Positions 1 through 7,727 of a stretch of 64,000 bases of DNA are shown piece after piece. Every line of letters starts with the position of its first letter. The stretch's first letter is position 1. A program made the position numbers and the translations under genes. Origin of the DNA: JAAUUE01 sp943370025 (GTDB lineage: Bacteria > Cyanobacteriota > Cyanobacteriia > Cyanobacteriales > JAAUUE01); the NCBI GenBank assembly GCA_943370025.1, contig CALRPI020000022.1, forward strand, positions 6,712-70,711, in the 5' to 3' direction. The notes beneath the pieces are model-generated. The model was not told the DNA's origin. It was given only the letters and a program-made list of their open reading frames with translations, and ran no database searches.

Positions 1-1448
1 TCCTCAATAAACTCCAGTACATCCCTCAAATCCTCTGGGCGTTCCCGCAACTTTTCCTCCACCTCCACCAGCACTGCCCCCCGTAACAACGAACCCGCAT
101 CCTTACTTGTGGCTTCCCATTGCCCCTTCGCCGCCCGTAGCCGCTCCTGCCAAGCCCGAAACACCCTATCCTTATCCATCCAGCCCCGCAAAACTCCCCA
201 ATGGCGAATCAGCGCCTCATGGACTACCTCCACCGTTTCCTGATCCTGAAGATTCCGACTAGTCACCACCAACCGTGCATCCGCCAACTGCCTCACCAAC
301 CCCCAGCTTTCCTCCCCCAACTCCCCCTTCATGGCGATCCGCCGCGTATCCTCCGCCCCCTCCCCCGGACGCACCAACTGCACAAAAATCCGTCGAACTT
401 GCTCCTGCTCCTCAGCGCTCAAATTGTTATATTTCTCATTCGCATACTTAGCCAACGCCCCCTCTACTCGACCAATATCTTCATAAGCCTTGTGAGTTAA
501 CTGCTTCCCAGTCCGTTGCTTCCACAACTCCGTCAAAGCAAACTCCAGCAAAGGCAAATTTCCCGGCTGATCCGCCACATCCCTCAGAATCCGCTCCACC
601 AACCCCGCCTCAAAACCCACCTCCAACTTAGCCGCTGGTGCTGCAATTACCTCAGTTAGTTCCTCTTGATTCATTGACCTAATCTTGATATCTACACTCC
701 GCAACACATCCGCAAACCGAGGATAAGCAAGGGCATTCCCCAAGAAATCTGCCCGCATCGTTGTCACCAAAACCGTAGACGGTAGAGCTAGAGAAGTTTG
801 AGTTTCTAAACCATTTAATAAACAATCCAGAAACCTCCGGCGAGTTTCCTCATCCACAAGAGTATAAATTTCCTCAAATTGATCAGCAATCAACAACACC
901 CGATGATTAGGATTATTTCGCCGAATCTTCCCCAAAACATCCACCAGCGAAACATCCCCATTTTTTAGGTACGCCCTTAGCTTTTTCCCTTGGGCAATTT
1001 GATCCGTTTGATCTAAGCCGGGAGTATAAAGAGGTACTAGCGCTTGAGCAAGGTTATGGAAAGGGTCAGCTCCCGGACGAAAATGCGTAAACTGCCAATG
1101 CCCCTCCTGTTGTAATCTCGGCACTAAACCAGCCAAAACCACTGAAGATTTCCCACTGCCAGAAGCCCCCAGCACCGGAATAAAATTCCGGGTTTTAGTC
1201 GCCTCATAAAGCTCATCAATAAATACATCCCGCCCAAAGAAAAACTCCGCATCCTGAGGACCAAAATGCAACAAACCCCGATAAGGACAAGGGAGATTTT
1301 CCCTATCCTCAGCATTCACCGGATCAGCAGGCTTTACCTCTTCCCGATAGTAATAGTTATAGATAGTAACAGTGGCATTGCCCGTAGCGGAGGTGGCTGC
1401 AATCTCCGCCCCTGTAATCTTCTGGTTGATCTCACTTTCCTCAGCCAT
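1..1448 (-). CDS. nSTAND-type NTPase receptor (NLR-like), C-terminus beyond the window
   Basis: About 482 residues are visible and the frame is still open at the left edge, so the gene is partial. Residues 52-74 (CPYRG...FFGRD) are the typical entry to the nSTAND1 NTPase domain. Walker A is GASGSGKS at 94-101 and Walker B is VLLIADQFEE at 184-193. Later come TTMRADFLG and EVVHEALIRHW, both usual in cyanobacterial nSTAND1 proteins. Family members usually continue into WD40 or other sensor repeats, which would lie outside this window; that part is inference. The N-terminal tail, residues 7-28, matches the C-terminus of the gene upstream and may be an amyloid-type signalling motif. The start is the ATG directly before AEESEINQ. 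The likely role is a threat sensor that oligomerises and triggers the neighbouring effector. The NTPase call is firm; the role is inferred. Confidence 0.85.
   Translation of the reverse strand, partial: MAEESEINQKITGAEIAATSATGNATVTIYNYYYREEVKPADPVNAEDRENLPCPYRGLLHFGPQDAEFFFGRDVFIDELYEATKTRNFIPVLGASGSGKSSVVLAGLVPRLQQEGHWQFTHFRPGADPFHNLAQALVPLYTPGLDQTDQIAQGKKLRAYLKNGDVSLVDVLGKIRRNNPNHRVLLIADQFEEIYTLVDEETRRRFLDCLLNGLETQTSLALPSTVLVTTMRADFLGNALAYPRFADVLRSVDIKIRSMNQEELTEVIAAPAAKLEVGFEAGLVERILRDVADQPGNLPLLEFALTELWKQRTGKQLTHKAYEDIGRVEGALAKYANEKYNNLSAEEQEQVRRIFVQLVRPGEGAEDTRRIAMKGELGEESWGLVRQLADARLVVTSRNLQDQETVEVVHEALIRHWGVLRGWMDKDRVFRAWQERLRAAKGQWEATSKDAGSLLRGAVLVEVEEKLRERPEDLRDVLEFIE
1365..1430 (-). 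other. N-terminal signalling motif of the nSTAND receptor
   Basis: This stretch encodes residues 7-28 of the receptor. It shares INQ-x-I, then AATS, then GNA, in the same spacing with residues 102-123 of the effector-like protein upstream: 11 of 22 positions are identical without gaps, and several others are S/T or I/V swaps. Placement at the extreme N-terminus of an NLR and the extreme C-terminus of its neighbour is what is known for bacterial amyloid signalling (BASS) motifs. Assignment to a particular BASS class is not attempted. Confidence 0.65.
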
Positions 1449-1535
1449 GAAACCCCCTAATTAAACTAATCTGAGTCAATAAATCTCTTCCACAAATAAA
1501 TTCCTATGGATACCAAACTCTTTATGACTATTCCC

Positions 1536-1644
1536 AGTCCGCGCAGGCGGACTTTGTTCTCCTAGCTGCGATTTTAATCGCCGGGTTTCTAGTTAGAGGC
1601 GGTTGAAACCGCGTCTACAAGAGCGAAGTCCGCCTGCGCGGACT
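1536..1644. repeat. Inverted-repeat element between effector and receptor genes
   Basis: Two 19-base arms (1536-1554 and 1626-1644), AGTCCGCGCAGGCGGACTT and its complement, enclose a 71-base interior that holds a smaller hairpin around GCGGTTGAAACCGC. The outer arms are themselves partly palindromic. The element fills most of the 214-base gap between the two minus-strand genes. It could be a small mobile repeat or could attenuate transcription into the receptor. Confidence 0.7.
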
Positions 1645-1662
1645 AAAAGTAGAAATTTATTG

Positions 1663-2067
1663 TCAAGTCTCTTTAGATGTGTCATGCTCAGTGATGCCGC
1701 TGATACTAGCATTCCCTGAACCAGAGGTAGCAGCATATTTAACATTACTAATATTTTGGTTAATGATCTGCTGACCACCGGGCTGAGCTTTGAGCTTATC
1801 GAGTAAATCTTGAGCTAATCGAATAACTTCACTATCTCGATCGATCGCCGCCTCAGCCAATTTCTTTTTCAGAGGAGCCTCGTAGGTTTCTGGATCCGTT
1901 GCGTGTTCTTCCAACACCATCTCCGCCTTGGGTTCCCCAGCAAACCTTTTCTTGATCAAACCTTTCAAACCCTGATAGGCATCCTTAACCGCAGTCCCCG
2001 CAGTTTCCTTCGTAGCTGCGATCGCCCCCGCCGCCAAAGCCGCAATAACCAGAGAAATAGGATCCAT
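1663..2067 (-). CDS. Small effector-like protein, probable Bell-type membrane/cell-death domain with C-terminal signalling motif
   Basis: 134 residues. The N-terminus (MDPISLVIAALAAGAIAAT) is a hydrophobic, alanine-rich helix followed by a charged helical region and a short linker. Residues 102-123 repeat the motif at the N-terminus of the nSTAND receptor encoded just downstream on the same strand. This is the known layout of a bacterial cell-death effector whose N-terminal domain (called Bell, analogous to fungal HeLo/HELL) attacks membranes after its C-terminal motif is templated by an NLR. That function is inferred from architecture. I chose the ATG at 2067, not the one 24 bases upstream, because GAGG lies eight bases before it and MDPIS is a typical beginning for such proteins. 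The upstream ATG has no visible ribosome-binding site. Confidence 0.7.
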   Translation of the reverse strand: MDPISLVIAALAAGAIAATKETAGTAVKDAYQGLKGLIKKRFAGEPKAEMVLEEHATDPETYEAPLKKKLAEAAIDRDSEVIRLAQDLLDKLKAQPGGQQIINQNISNVKYAATSGSGNASISGITEHDTSKET

Positions 2068-2122
2068 AAATTTATCCTCAATAATTTCCATAATTTTAAC
2101 TTGCTAATTACAAGAGGATATC

Positions 2123-2187
2123 AAAAGTCGGGAATCTAACCCAAATCGCCCCCCAGCAACAAAGTCTCAAAAAGATTCCCGACTTTT
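2123..2187. repeat. Palindromic repeat, copy 1 of 2 (AAAAGTCGGGAATCT arms)
   Basis: Perfect 15-base arms at 2123-2137 and 2173-2187 enclose a 35-base loop. A second copy with identical arms and a related loop lies at 32361-32426. Here it sits between two divergently transcribed genes, where a terminator is not needed, which favours a dispersed repeat over a simple terminator. Confidence 0.75.
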
Positions 2188-2321
2188 CCTCTACATCATC
2201 ATCTCTCCCTCAAAAATCACAAAATAGTAAAACCCCATCAGTTACATCAAAGCGATCGCCCATCACCATAACTTGGTTGCTATAATCAACACCAGATAAC
2301 TACTAGGAGTTTCAGGGAATT

Positions 2322-3722
2322 ATGACTAGCGATCGAGCAAAACGGATTATAGATATTCTCCAGCAGGGACAGCCAGAAGAGCAGGCGATCGTTCAGGGTT
2401 GGGTACGCACCAAGCGGGAATCCAAGGGCTTTAGTTTTATGGAACTCAACGATGGTTCCTTCATGGCGAACCTGCAAGTGGTGATCAATGCCGATCTGCC
2501 AGACTATGATGTGGTGATCAAGAAAATTAATACCGGAGCCTCGGTGGAAGTGGCTGGCACCTTAGTTGCTTCCCAAGGCAAAGGACAAAGAATCGAACTC
2601 CGGGCTGAGAGTCTCACTGTATTTGGCGAGGCAGACCCAGAAACCTATCCCCTCCAGAAAAAGCGCCATTCCTTTGAGTTCTTGCGATCGATCGGGCATC
2701 TCCGAGCTAGAACTAATACTCTTTCTGCTGTATTCCGGGTGCGAAATGCCTGCGCTGCGGCAATTCATCAGTTTTTCCAAGAACAGGGCTTCCTGTGGAT
2801 CCATGCCCCGATTATTACTGCCAACGATTGCGAAGGGGCAGGGGAATTATTCACTGTAACTAGTTTGGATTTGCAGAAATTGCCGAAAACCGAGGATCAA
2901 AAAGTAGACTTCTCTCAGGATTTTTTTGGTAAAAAGGCTTACCTGACCGTCAGTGGCCAGCTACAGGCAGAAGTAATGGCGCTAGCTTTCCGAGATGTTT
3001 ACACCTTTGGTCCCACGTTCCGGGCAGAAAATTCTAATACTTCTCGCCATTTAGCCGAATTTTGGATGGTGGAGCCGGAGATGGCTTTTTGCAACTTGCA
3101 AGGGAATATGGATCTGGCTGAGGCATTTTTGAAGTATGTATTTAAGTACGTGCTGGAGCATTGTCAAGCTGATATGGAATTTTTCCAAGAACGGATTGAT
3201 AAAACCGTCTTAGCCACCGCCGAAAATATTATTAATAATCAGTTTGAAAGGTTGACCTATACGGAAGCGATCGCTATCTTACAAAAAGCAGATAAAACCT
3301 TTGAATTTCCCGTCAACTGGGGCTTAGACTTGCAATCAGAACACGAGCGCTATCTTGCCGAAGAAGTTTTCAAAAAACCCGTAATCCTCACCAATTATCC
3401 CGTAGAAATTAAAGCCTTTTATATGCGCCTAGATGAGGATGAAAAAACCGTAGCAGCGATGGATGTCTTAGCACCCAATATTGGGGAAATTATTGGTGGT
3501 TCCCAACGGGAAGAAAGATTGGATGTATTGGAGAGAAGAATTATTCAGCAGGGGATGGATCCGGCAGACCTGTGGTGGTATCTGGATCTGCGCCGCTATG
3601 GCACAGTTCCCCACGCGGGCTTCGGCTTAGGGTTTGAGCGGTTGGTACAATTTATGACTGGGATGGGCAATATTCGTGATGTGATTCCCTTCCCAAGGTT
3701 TCCAGAGAATGCCGATTTTTGA
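2322..3722 (+). CDS. asnS: Asparagine--tRNA ligase
   Basis: 466 residues, the usual length for AsnRS. It charges tRNA-Asn with asparagine in the cytoplasm. The N-terminal OB-fold for anticodon binding is recognisable (VQGWVRTKRESKGFSFMELNDGS). The class II catalytic core follows, with motif 2 around FGPTFRAENSNTSRHLAEF and motif 3 near the end, GFGLGFERLV. TSRHLAEFWMVEPEMAF is characteristic of AsnRS. The ATG at 2322 is preceded by AGGAGTTTCAGGGA. The gene stands alone, with a palindromic repeat just after the stop codon that could serve as its terminator. Confidence 0.97.
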   Translation: MTSDRAKRIIDILQQGQPEEQAIVQGWVRTKRESKGFSFMELNDGSFMANLQVVINADLPDYDVVIKKINTGASVEVAGTLVASQGKGQRIELRAESLTVFGEADPETYPLQKKRHSFEFLRSIGHLRARTNTLSAVFRVRNACAAAIHQFFQEQGFLWIHAPIITANDCEGAGELFTVTSLDLQKLPKTEDQKVDFSQDFFGKKAYLTVSGQLQAEVMALAFRDVYTFGPTFRAENSNTSRHLAEFWMVEPEMAFCNLQGNMDLAEAFLKYVFKYVLEHCQADMEFFQERIDKTVLATAENIINNQFERLTYTEAIAILQKADKTFEFPVNWGLDLQSEHERYLAEEVFKKPVILTNYPVEIKAFYMRLDEDEKTVAAMDVLAPNIGEIIGGSQREERLDVLERRIIQQGMDPADLWWYLDLRRYGTVPHAGFGLGFERLVQFMTGMGNIRDVIPFPRFPENADF

Positions 3723-3731
3723 TTTATTAAA

Positions 3732-3769
3732 ACTTGAGAGTGGATGGCCACAGCTACCCACTCTCAAAC
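3732..3769. repeat. Hairpin of the TTTGAGAGTGG repeat family, downstream of asnS
   Basis: CTTGAGAGTGG...CCCACTCTCAAA forms a long stem ten bases after the asnS stop codon. The same arms occur at 8521-8560, 20633-20688, 52533-52570 and 60741-60777. This copy lacks the TTACAGCA ends seen in the fuller copies. It may act as the asnS terminator. Confidence 0.7.
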
Positions 3770-3842
3770 TTCTATCGTTATTTCTTAAGTAGGGGCGCAA
3801 GGCTTTGCGCCCTATTACTTTGTGCCCTAGCTATGAGAATAT

Positions 3843-4109
3843 TTACAAAGCGCCCATGTTAGATAGACCAAGAATCACACCAAACCCAAGAATATGCCCG
3901 AAAGCGGTAGTAGCAAGCACAGCAGGCAGACCAAAACCACCAAATAGATTGGGGCTAGGCATAGCAGGACCTTTGCTGTAGTCTTGCATAGTTAGTTTGC
4001 CAAAGGCGATCGCTGCAATATTGCAGGCAATCATAATAATTCCAGTTGTGGGAGTCCAAGAAGCATCAACGGGGGTAGCGATCGCAATTAATAAAGTTGA
4101 GTAATTCAA
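3843..4109 (-). CDS. psaK: Photosystem I reaction centre subunit PsaK
   Basis: 88 residues from a TTG start. PsaK is a two-helix peripheral subunit of photosystem I in the thylakoid, involved in binding antenna chlorophyll and in trimer-edge contacts. The sequence has the two hydrophobic helices, joined by a loop with GKLTMQDYSKGPAMPSP, and ends in the family pattern LPAVLATTAFGHILGFGVILGL. I chose TTG at 4109-4107 because AAGGAG lies eight bases upstream (4118-4123) and NYSTLL is the usual PsaK beginning. An in-frame ATG at 4139 would add MFFFTQGESK and place this ribosome-binding site inside the coding region. Confidence 0.93.
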   Translation of the reverse strand: MNYSTLLIAIATPVDASWTPTTGIIMIACNIAAIAFGKLTMQDYSKGPAMPSPNLFGGFGLPAVLATTAFGHILGFGVILGLSNMGAL

Positions 4110-4138
4110 TTTACTTTCTCCTTGAGTGAAAAAAAACA

Positions 4139-4156
4139 TTTACAAAAAGTTACTCT
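4139..4156 (+). promoter_or_regulatory. HLR1-like direct repeat upstream of psaK
   Basis: TTTACAAA-AA-GTTACTCT resembles the HLR1 element bound by RpaB at photosystem I genes: (G/T)TTACA(T/A)(T/A), two bases, then the same again. The first half is perfect and the second keeps GTTAC. It reads on the strand opposite to psaK and lies only 30 bases before its start, so the match is weak evidence. Confidence 0.25.
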
Positions 4157-4269
4157 TCCCTAGGAGGGTGGAGTATTAATTCTAGATATTACTTTAATTT
4201 GCTTCTTAAGCAATAATTCATAAAATTACTTTACAACTCTAGGTAGTCCTAACAGGTAAGGATTTTAGG

Positions 4270-4305
4270 GTCAGGATTTCCCTCGCAGTGCGGGAGAAAT
4301 CCTGA
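4270..4305 (-). terminator. Hairpin downstream of the ccmO-like gene
   Basis: GTCAGGATTTC and GAAATCCTGAC (4270-4280, 4295-4305) pair around CCTCGCAGTGCGGG, which can extend the stem. It lies 22 bases beyond the stop codon of the minus-strand gene at 4327. There is no clear T tract on the minus strand, so it may instead be another member of the hairpin repeats. Confidence 0.4.
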
Positions 4306-4326
4306 CTTCTTGGGTACTACCCAACG

Positions 4327-5166
4327 TTATTTCCCCCGCTCAGGCAAATCGATACTAATCGGAGTCGGTAGATCAGCTAAATTAGGCAACTCGATTAGCT
4401 CCTTTTCTACTTCCTTGATCTCAATTTCAATGAGTTGTTTGTCTACTTCTTCTTCCTTAATTTCAATTTCAACGAATTGTTTCTCCACTTCCTTGAGATT
4501 AATCGGCATTCTCAAAGGTTCTGGTTCTTCTTCTACCAAGACATTGGGTAGAGTCTTCACCAAATCATCAAGAGGACGAGGAATCACCGTCACGGCATTT
4601 AACTCCCAGCCCCGGCGCAGAGCTTCGGCAATCCCCGCCTCGATCGCCACTGCCACATTGGTCACCGAACCTTGAATAATGGCAGTACACAAACCATCGC
4701 CAATGGTTTCATAGCTAATCAGTTCCACATTGGCAGATTTGAGCATGGCATCCGCTGACCCCACCATCGCTGGGAAGCCTCTAGTTTCCAGAAACCCCAA
4801 CGCCTGACTACTATGGCGTTGATCCCGTTCCCCTTCCATCAGCCGCAGCAGCCGAGAACTAAAGGGGAATATGTATTCCATGTTGGGATGGGGACGGGGC
4901 AGCAAAATGGAAGAGACTAACTGCCCCGATCGCTGTGCCTCTTCTGCCCCAATTTGGATTGCCAAGCGAACTTCTGCCATCTTGCCCCGGACGATCGCAC
5001 TCACATAGCCACTGCCAATTTTTTCATAGCCAATCAAGCGCACCCCAGAGGCTTTGAGCATCACATCGGCTGTGTCAATAATTGAGGGGAAACTCCGGGT
5101 AGAAATAACTCCCAAGGCTGTTTCCCACAATGGATCCTTATTTCGCCAATGATCCTGATCCTGCAT
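4327..5166 (-). CDS. ccmO: Tandem-BMC carboxysome shell protein, CcmO-like
   Basis: 279 residues. Two bacterial-microcompartment (BMC) domains lie in tandem, at roughly 15-95 and 120-205. Each has the family pattern ALG-x-I/L-x-TR-G/S-FP, ADxMLKxAxV, YExIGxG and IxxGSV/KMAEV. Tandem BMC proteins of this type in beta-cyanobacteria are CcmO, a shell protein of the CO2-fixing carboxysome. The C-terminal tail (about 220-265) is a run of K/E-rich repeats (EVEKQFVEIEIKEE, then EVDKQLIEIEIKE, then EVEKELIEL), likely helical, and not part of the BMC fold. The gene is not beside other ccm genes in this window. CcmO is the best fit; another tandem-BMC paralogue is possible. Confidence 0.78.
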   Translation of the reverse strand: MQDQDHWRNKDPLWETALGVISTRSFPSIIDTADVMLKASGVRLIGYEKIGSGYVSAIVRGKMAEVRLAIQIGAEEAQRSGQLVSSILLPRPHPNMEYIFPFSSRLLRLMEGERDQRHSSQALGFLETRGFPAMVGSADAMLKSANVELISYETIGDGLCTAIIQGSVTNVAVAIEAGIAEALRRGWELNAVTVIPRPLDDLVKTLPNVLVEEEPEPLRMPINLKEVEKQFVEIEIKEEEVDKQLIEIEIKEVEKELIELPNLADLPTPISIDLPERGK

Positions 5167-5237
5167 AGCCCCATACCTAAAATCTTAGACTTCCTTCTCA
5201 ATGTACCAAAATTTGTCGGGTATCAACGGTTGTCTAT

Positions 5238-6809
5238 TTAGGATGCGATCGCCAGTGCCTTCTCCTTGGTTTCTAGGGGAGCTGATAAAGCCTCTTCTAA
5301 GGGAGCGCAACCTAGGCGTTCTTCGAGGATATTCATTACCTCTCGCCCAAAATCATTGGGGTTTCGATGCCAAGCTTGGAGGCACACTTCCCCAAAGAAA
5401 GAGCCGAGGGGTTCTGGGTTCCAGAGGAGCTTTTTGGCAGTCCAAGGCATCAAGCTCATAGGATCATAACCCGGTTGTAAAATTTCCTTTTTCAGGGCGT
5501 AATCTTCCAGATGGGTGTGGGGTTGCAAACCGATAAAGAAAATTGCTGGTTCCACCTTATCTGCCCCAAAGATTCTTTCTAACTCTCGATGGTAGGCGAT
5601 CGTTTGCCGAATTGTCCGATGGGTTTCATCAATGACATTAAAGGAATAATTAACCGACACCAAAGAATTAAACCCAGCCGATTTCAGGTCACGGCAGTTT
5701 TCTAGTACCACCCGCAGATTGTAGCCCATCCGCATCTTACGGACTAGCTCCTGAGAGCCGCTAGTAATACCAATCTCAAAATAGTTCATCCCCGTTTGCA
5801 CCATCAGATCGCACAATTGAGGGGTGAGGTTGTCTGCCCGGATGTAGGCAGCCCAATGAATATCCTTCATGCCCGCCGCAATGATTTTTTGGAGGAGTTC
5901 TACGGCATCATCAATAAATTTCCGAGCGGGAATAAATTGGGCATCCGTAAACCAAAAGTTGCGAACTCCGCGATCGTACAATTGACGCATCTCCGCCACC
6001 ACCTCATCTGCCGGATTAATCCGTACCTGTTTGCCTTCCACTACGGTATATACGCAATAGCAGCAATTATGGGGGCAGCCCCGCTTCGTTTGCACCCCCA
6101 GATAAAAATCCTGATCTTGCAGATAGTAAGAAAAATCTGTCCAAATACTCTCGATATAATCGTAATTGCAAGCACTTTTTTCTAAAGGCGTAGGCTGTTC
6201 ATGAATCATTCGCTCTCTGGGCTTGGTTTCCCCCACCACATAACAGCGTTCGCTACTAATATCTTCGCCGCGCAAAAGTTTTTCTAACAGGGTTTCCCCC
6301 TCCCCCACCGAGAGAATTGAACCGAAGGGAAGCTTGTTCTGCATTTGTTCATAAAATACACTCACCGCTCCGCCCCCAACCACCACCCGTGCTTGGGGCT
6401 GGTAGCGTTTGGCTCGCTGTAGTCCACGATCGATCAATCCCCGGTTGCGCCATAATTCATTGTAGTAAGACAGAGCTAAACGTAAGCCCCCGATCGCTCC
6501 CCGTAATTTCAGTAAGGGATTCAAAGCATAATAAAATTCAAAGGCATTTTGCAGCGGATTGCCCCCTCGTCCCCCCACAGGGGCATAGATCTGGATATCG
6601 CGCCAAGAAAACACCAACAGAGTCGGCTGAAATTCATCCACACAGGCATCTAGGGCAGTATTGAAATCTAGGGGGGGAATAGTCCCCAGATCAAAAATTC
6701 TTTGCTCGATTTCTGGGAATAATTTATGGACATGATCAGATAGATAAACTACACCGATCGGGAAGATGGGGTTACAAGGGAGGCGAACATAAAGAATTTT
6801 TTCTGGCAT
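5238..6809 (-). CDS. B12-binding radical SAM protein (cyanobacterial high-light acclimation type)
   Basis: 523 residues. The N-terminal 190 residues fit a cobalamin-binding fold (ARVVVGGGAVSVFYEQ, then SVGEGETLLEKLLRGE). The radical SAM cluster motif is C245-x3-C249-x2-C252 in RGCPHNCCYCVY, followed by the TIM-barrel half with FWFTDAQFIP and ITSGSQELVRKMRMGY. From memory, orthologues are conserved across cyanobacteria and annotated as 'photosystem II high light acclimation radical SAM protein'; the reaction is not known to me. It is transcribed in the same direction as the ccmO-like gene 71 bases downstream and could form a unit with it. Confidence 0.82.
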   Translation of the reverse strand: MPEKILYVRLPCNPIFPIGVVYLSDHVHKLFPEIEQRIFDLGTIPPLDFNTALDACVDEFQPTLLVFSWRDIQIYAPVGGRGGNPLQNAFEFYYALNPLLKLRGAIGGLRLALSYYNELWRNRGLIDRGLQRAKRYQPQARVVVGGGAVSVFYEQMQNKLPFGSILSVGEGETLLEKLLRGEDISSERCYVVGETKPRERMIHEQPTPLEKSACNYDYIESIWTDFSYYLQDQDFYLGVQTKRGCPHNCCYCVYTVVEGKQVRINPADEVVAEMRQLYDRGVRNFWFTDAQFIPARKFIDDAVELLQKIIAAGMKDIHWAAYIRADNLTPQLCDLMVQTGMNYFEIGITSGSQELVRKMRMGYNLRVVLENCRDLKSAGFNSLVSVNYSFNVIDETHRTIRQTIAYHRELERIFGADKVEPAIFFIGLQPHTHLEDYALKKEILQPGYDPMSLMPWTAKKLLWNPEPLGSFFGEVCLQAWHRNPNDFGREVMNILEERLGCAPLEEALSAPLETKEKALAIAS

Positions 6810-7146
6810 GAAGATAATATTTTAATTGAGTTTCTTTGATATTCTTAATGGTTTTAATATTGATTTTTGTTGTTATTTACTCTTCTTTTGTTATTAATTA
6901 AATCTTGATTTCCCACAATCTTGATTTTCAATAAAAACCTCCAGAGTTTGAAGTAATGGTTCAAGTTTAATTGCTTTGATTAAATTTCTGCCAGCTACTG
7001 CATACCTGTAATGCAAAAACCGAGTTTACATACCTTAACTGTAACAAAATATTTAGGTTCTCTCAACTAAGAAACAAATTTTTTTGAGAAATCTCAGATA
7101 AAAATATCGAGCACCTAGACTGCAAAAGTTATTAACCCCTTTTGTG

Positions 7147-7245
7147 ATCGCCGTCACCAATCAGGTTATGTTGTGAGAATCCTTGCAGAGCGAAGGTTTT
7201 CACAACACAACTCATCTCAACGCTCTCGGTGATTGCTATAGCTAA
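7147..7245. repeat. MITE-like hairpin unit, variable-stem family, divergent copy
   Basis: It opens with GTGATCGCCGTCACC and closes with CGGTGATTGCTATAGC. Inside, GTTGTGAGAATCC pairs with GGTTTTCACAAC. It resembles the units that follow in its ends but has a wholly different stem. Confidence 0.5.
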
Positions 7246-7395
7246 GAGAAATTGGCTAAACCCTCAGTTTTATCAATGAATATCCTTAACCTTCTCGATC
7301 ATGAATCTCTGTCTTGGAGCTAGACCATAACATGATCCCAAAGATTGGAAATAATCATTGCCAAGATTAAATCTATTGTCCCTATGGCTTTTTGG

Positions 7396-7496
7396 CTTTG
7401 CTAGAGCAGTCCTAACGGGGTTGAAAACAGCGCACTCTTCAGGTGCGTTGTTTTACAAACCCCTAAAGTTCATCAACGATTTAGGATTGCCATAGC
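7396..7496. repeat. MITE-like hairpin unit, variable-stem family
   Basis: The ends GCTAGAGCAGTCCTAA and TTAGGATTGCCATAGC are imperfect inverted repeats. The middle pairs GGGGTTG..AAAC..CGCAC with GTGCG..GTTTT..AACCCC. It is followed without a gap by related units. Confidence 0.6.
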
Positions 7497-7533
7497 AGGC
7501 AATTCACACCCTGAAGAAATATTCATCCAATAT

Positions 7534-7636
7534 CTATAGCCATCCTATTTGAGTTTAGAATGGCGCACCCGAAGGGTGCGCCATTCTAAACCATTTACAC
7601 ATTTACAGTTGGCAAATCAATTAGGATCGCTATATA
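7534..7636. repeat. MITE-like hairpin unit, variable-stem family
   Basis: The ends are CTATAGCCATCCTA and TTAGGATCGCTATATAG. A perfect 17-base stem at 7554-7570 and 7574-7590 (TTTAGAATGGCGCACCC) has a GAA loop. The same GGCGCACC stem core reappears at 8397-8435 in a different setting. Confidence 0.65.
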
Positions 7637-7727
7637 GCCATTCTAAATGGGTTGAGAACGTCTTCCCCTCCGGGGGAGCTGTTCTCAACCCTCTAAAATT
7701 CTAACCTTAATTAGGATCGCGCTATAT
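7628..7727. repeat. MITE-like hairpin unit, variable-stem family
   Basis: It has the ends CTATATAGCCATTCTAAATGG and TTAATTAGGATCGCGCTATA, and the central hairpin GGGTTGAGAAC...GTTCTCAACCC around CTTCCCCTCCGGGGGAG. It is closely related to the copy at 19062-19162 and shares its left end with the preceding unit. Confidence 0.7.

Noticed and set aside
201..500. Plus-strand open frame of 99 residues at the left edge
   Set aside because: It lies inside the nSTAND gene on the other strand, is proline/leucine-rich without family likeness, and the minus-strand frame has clear NTPase motifs.
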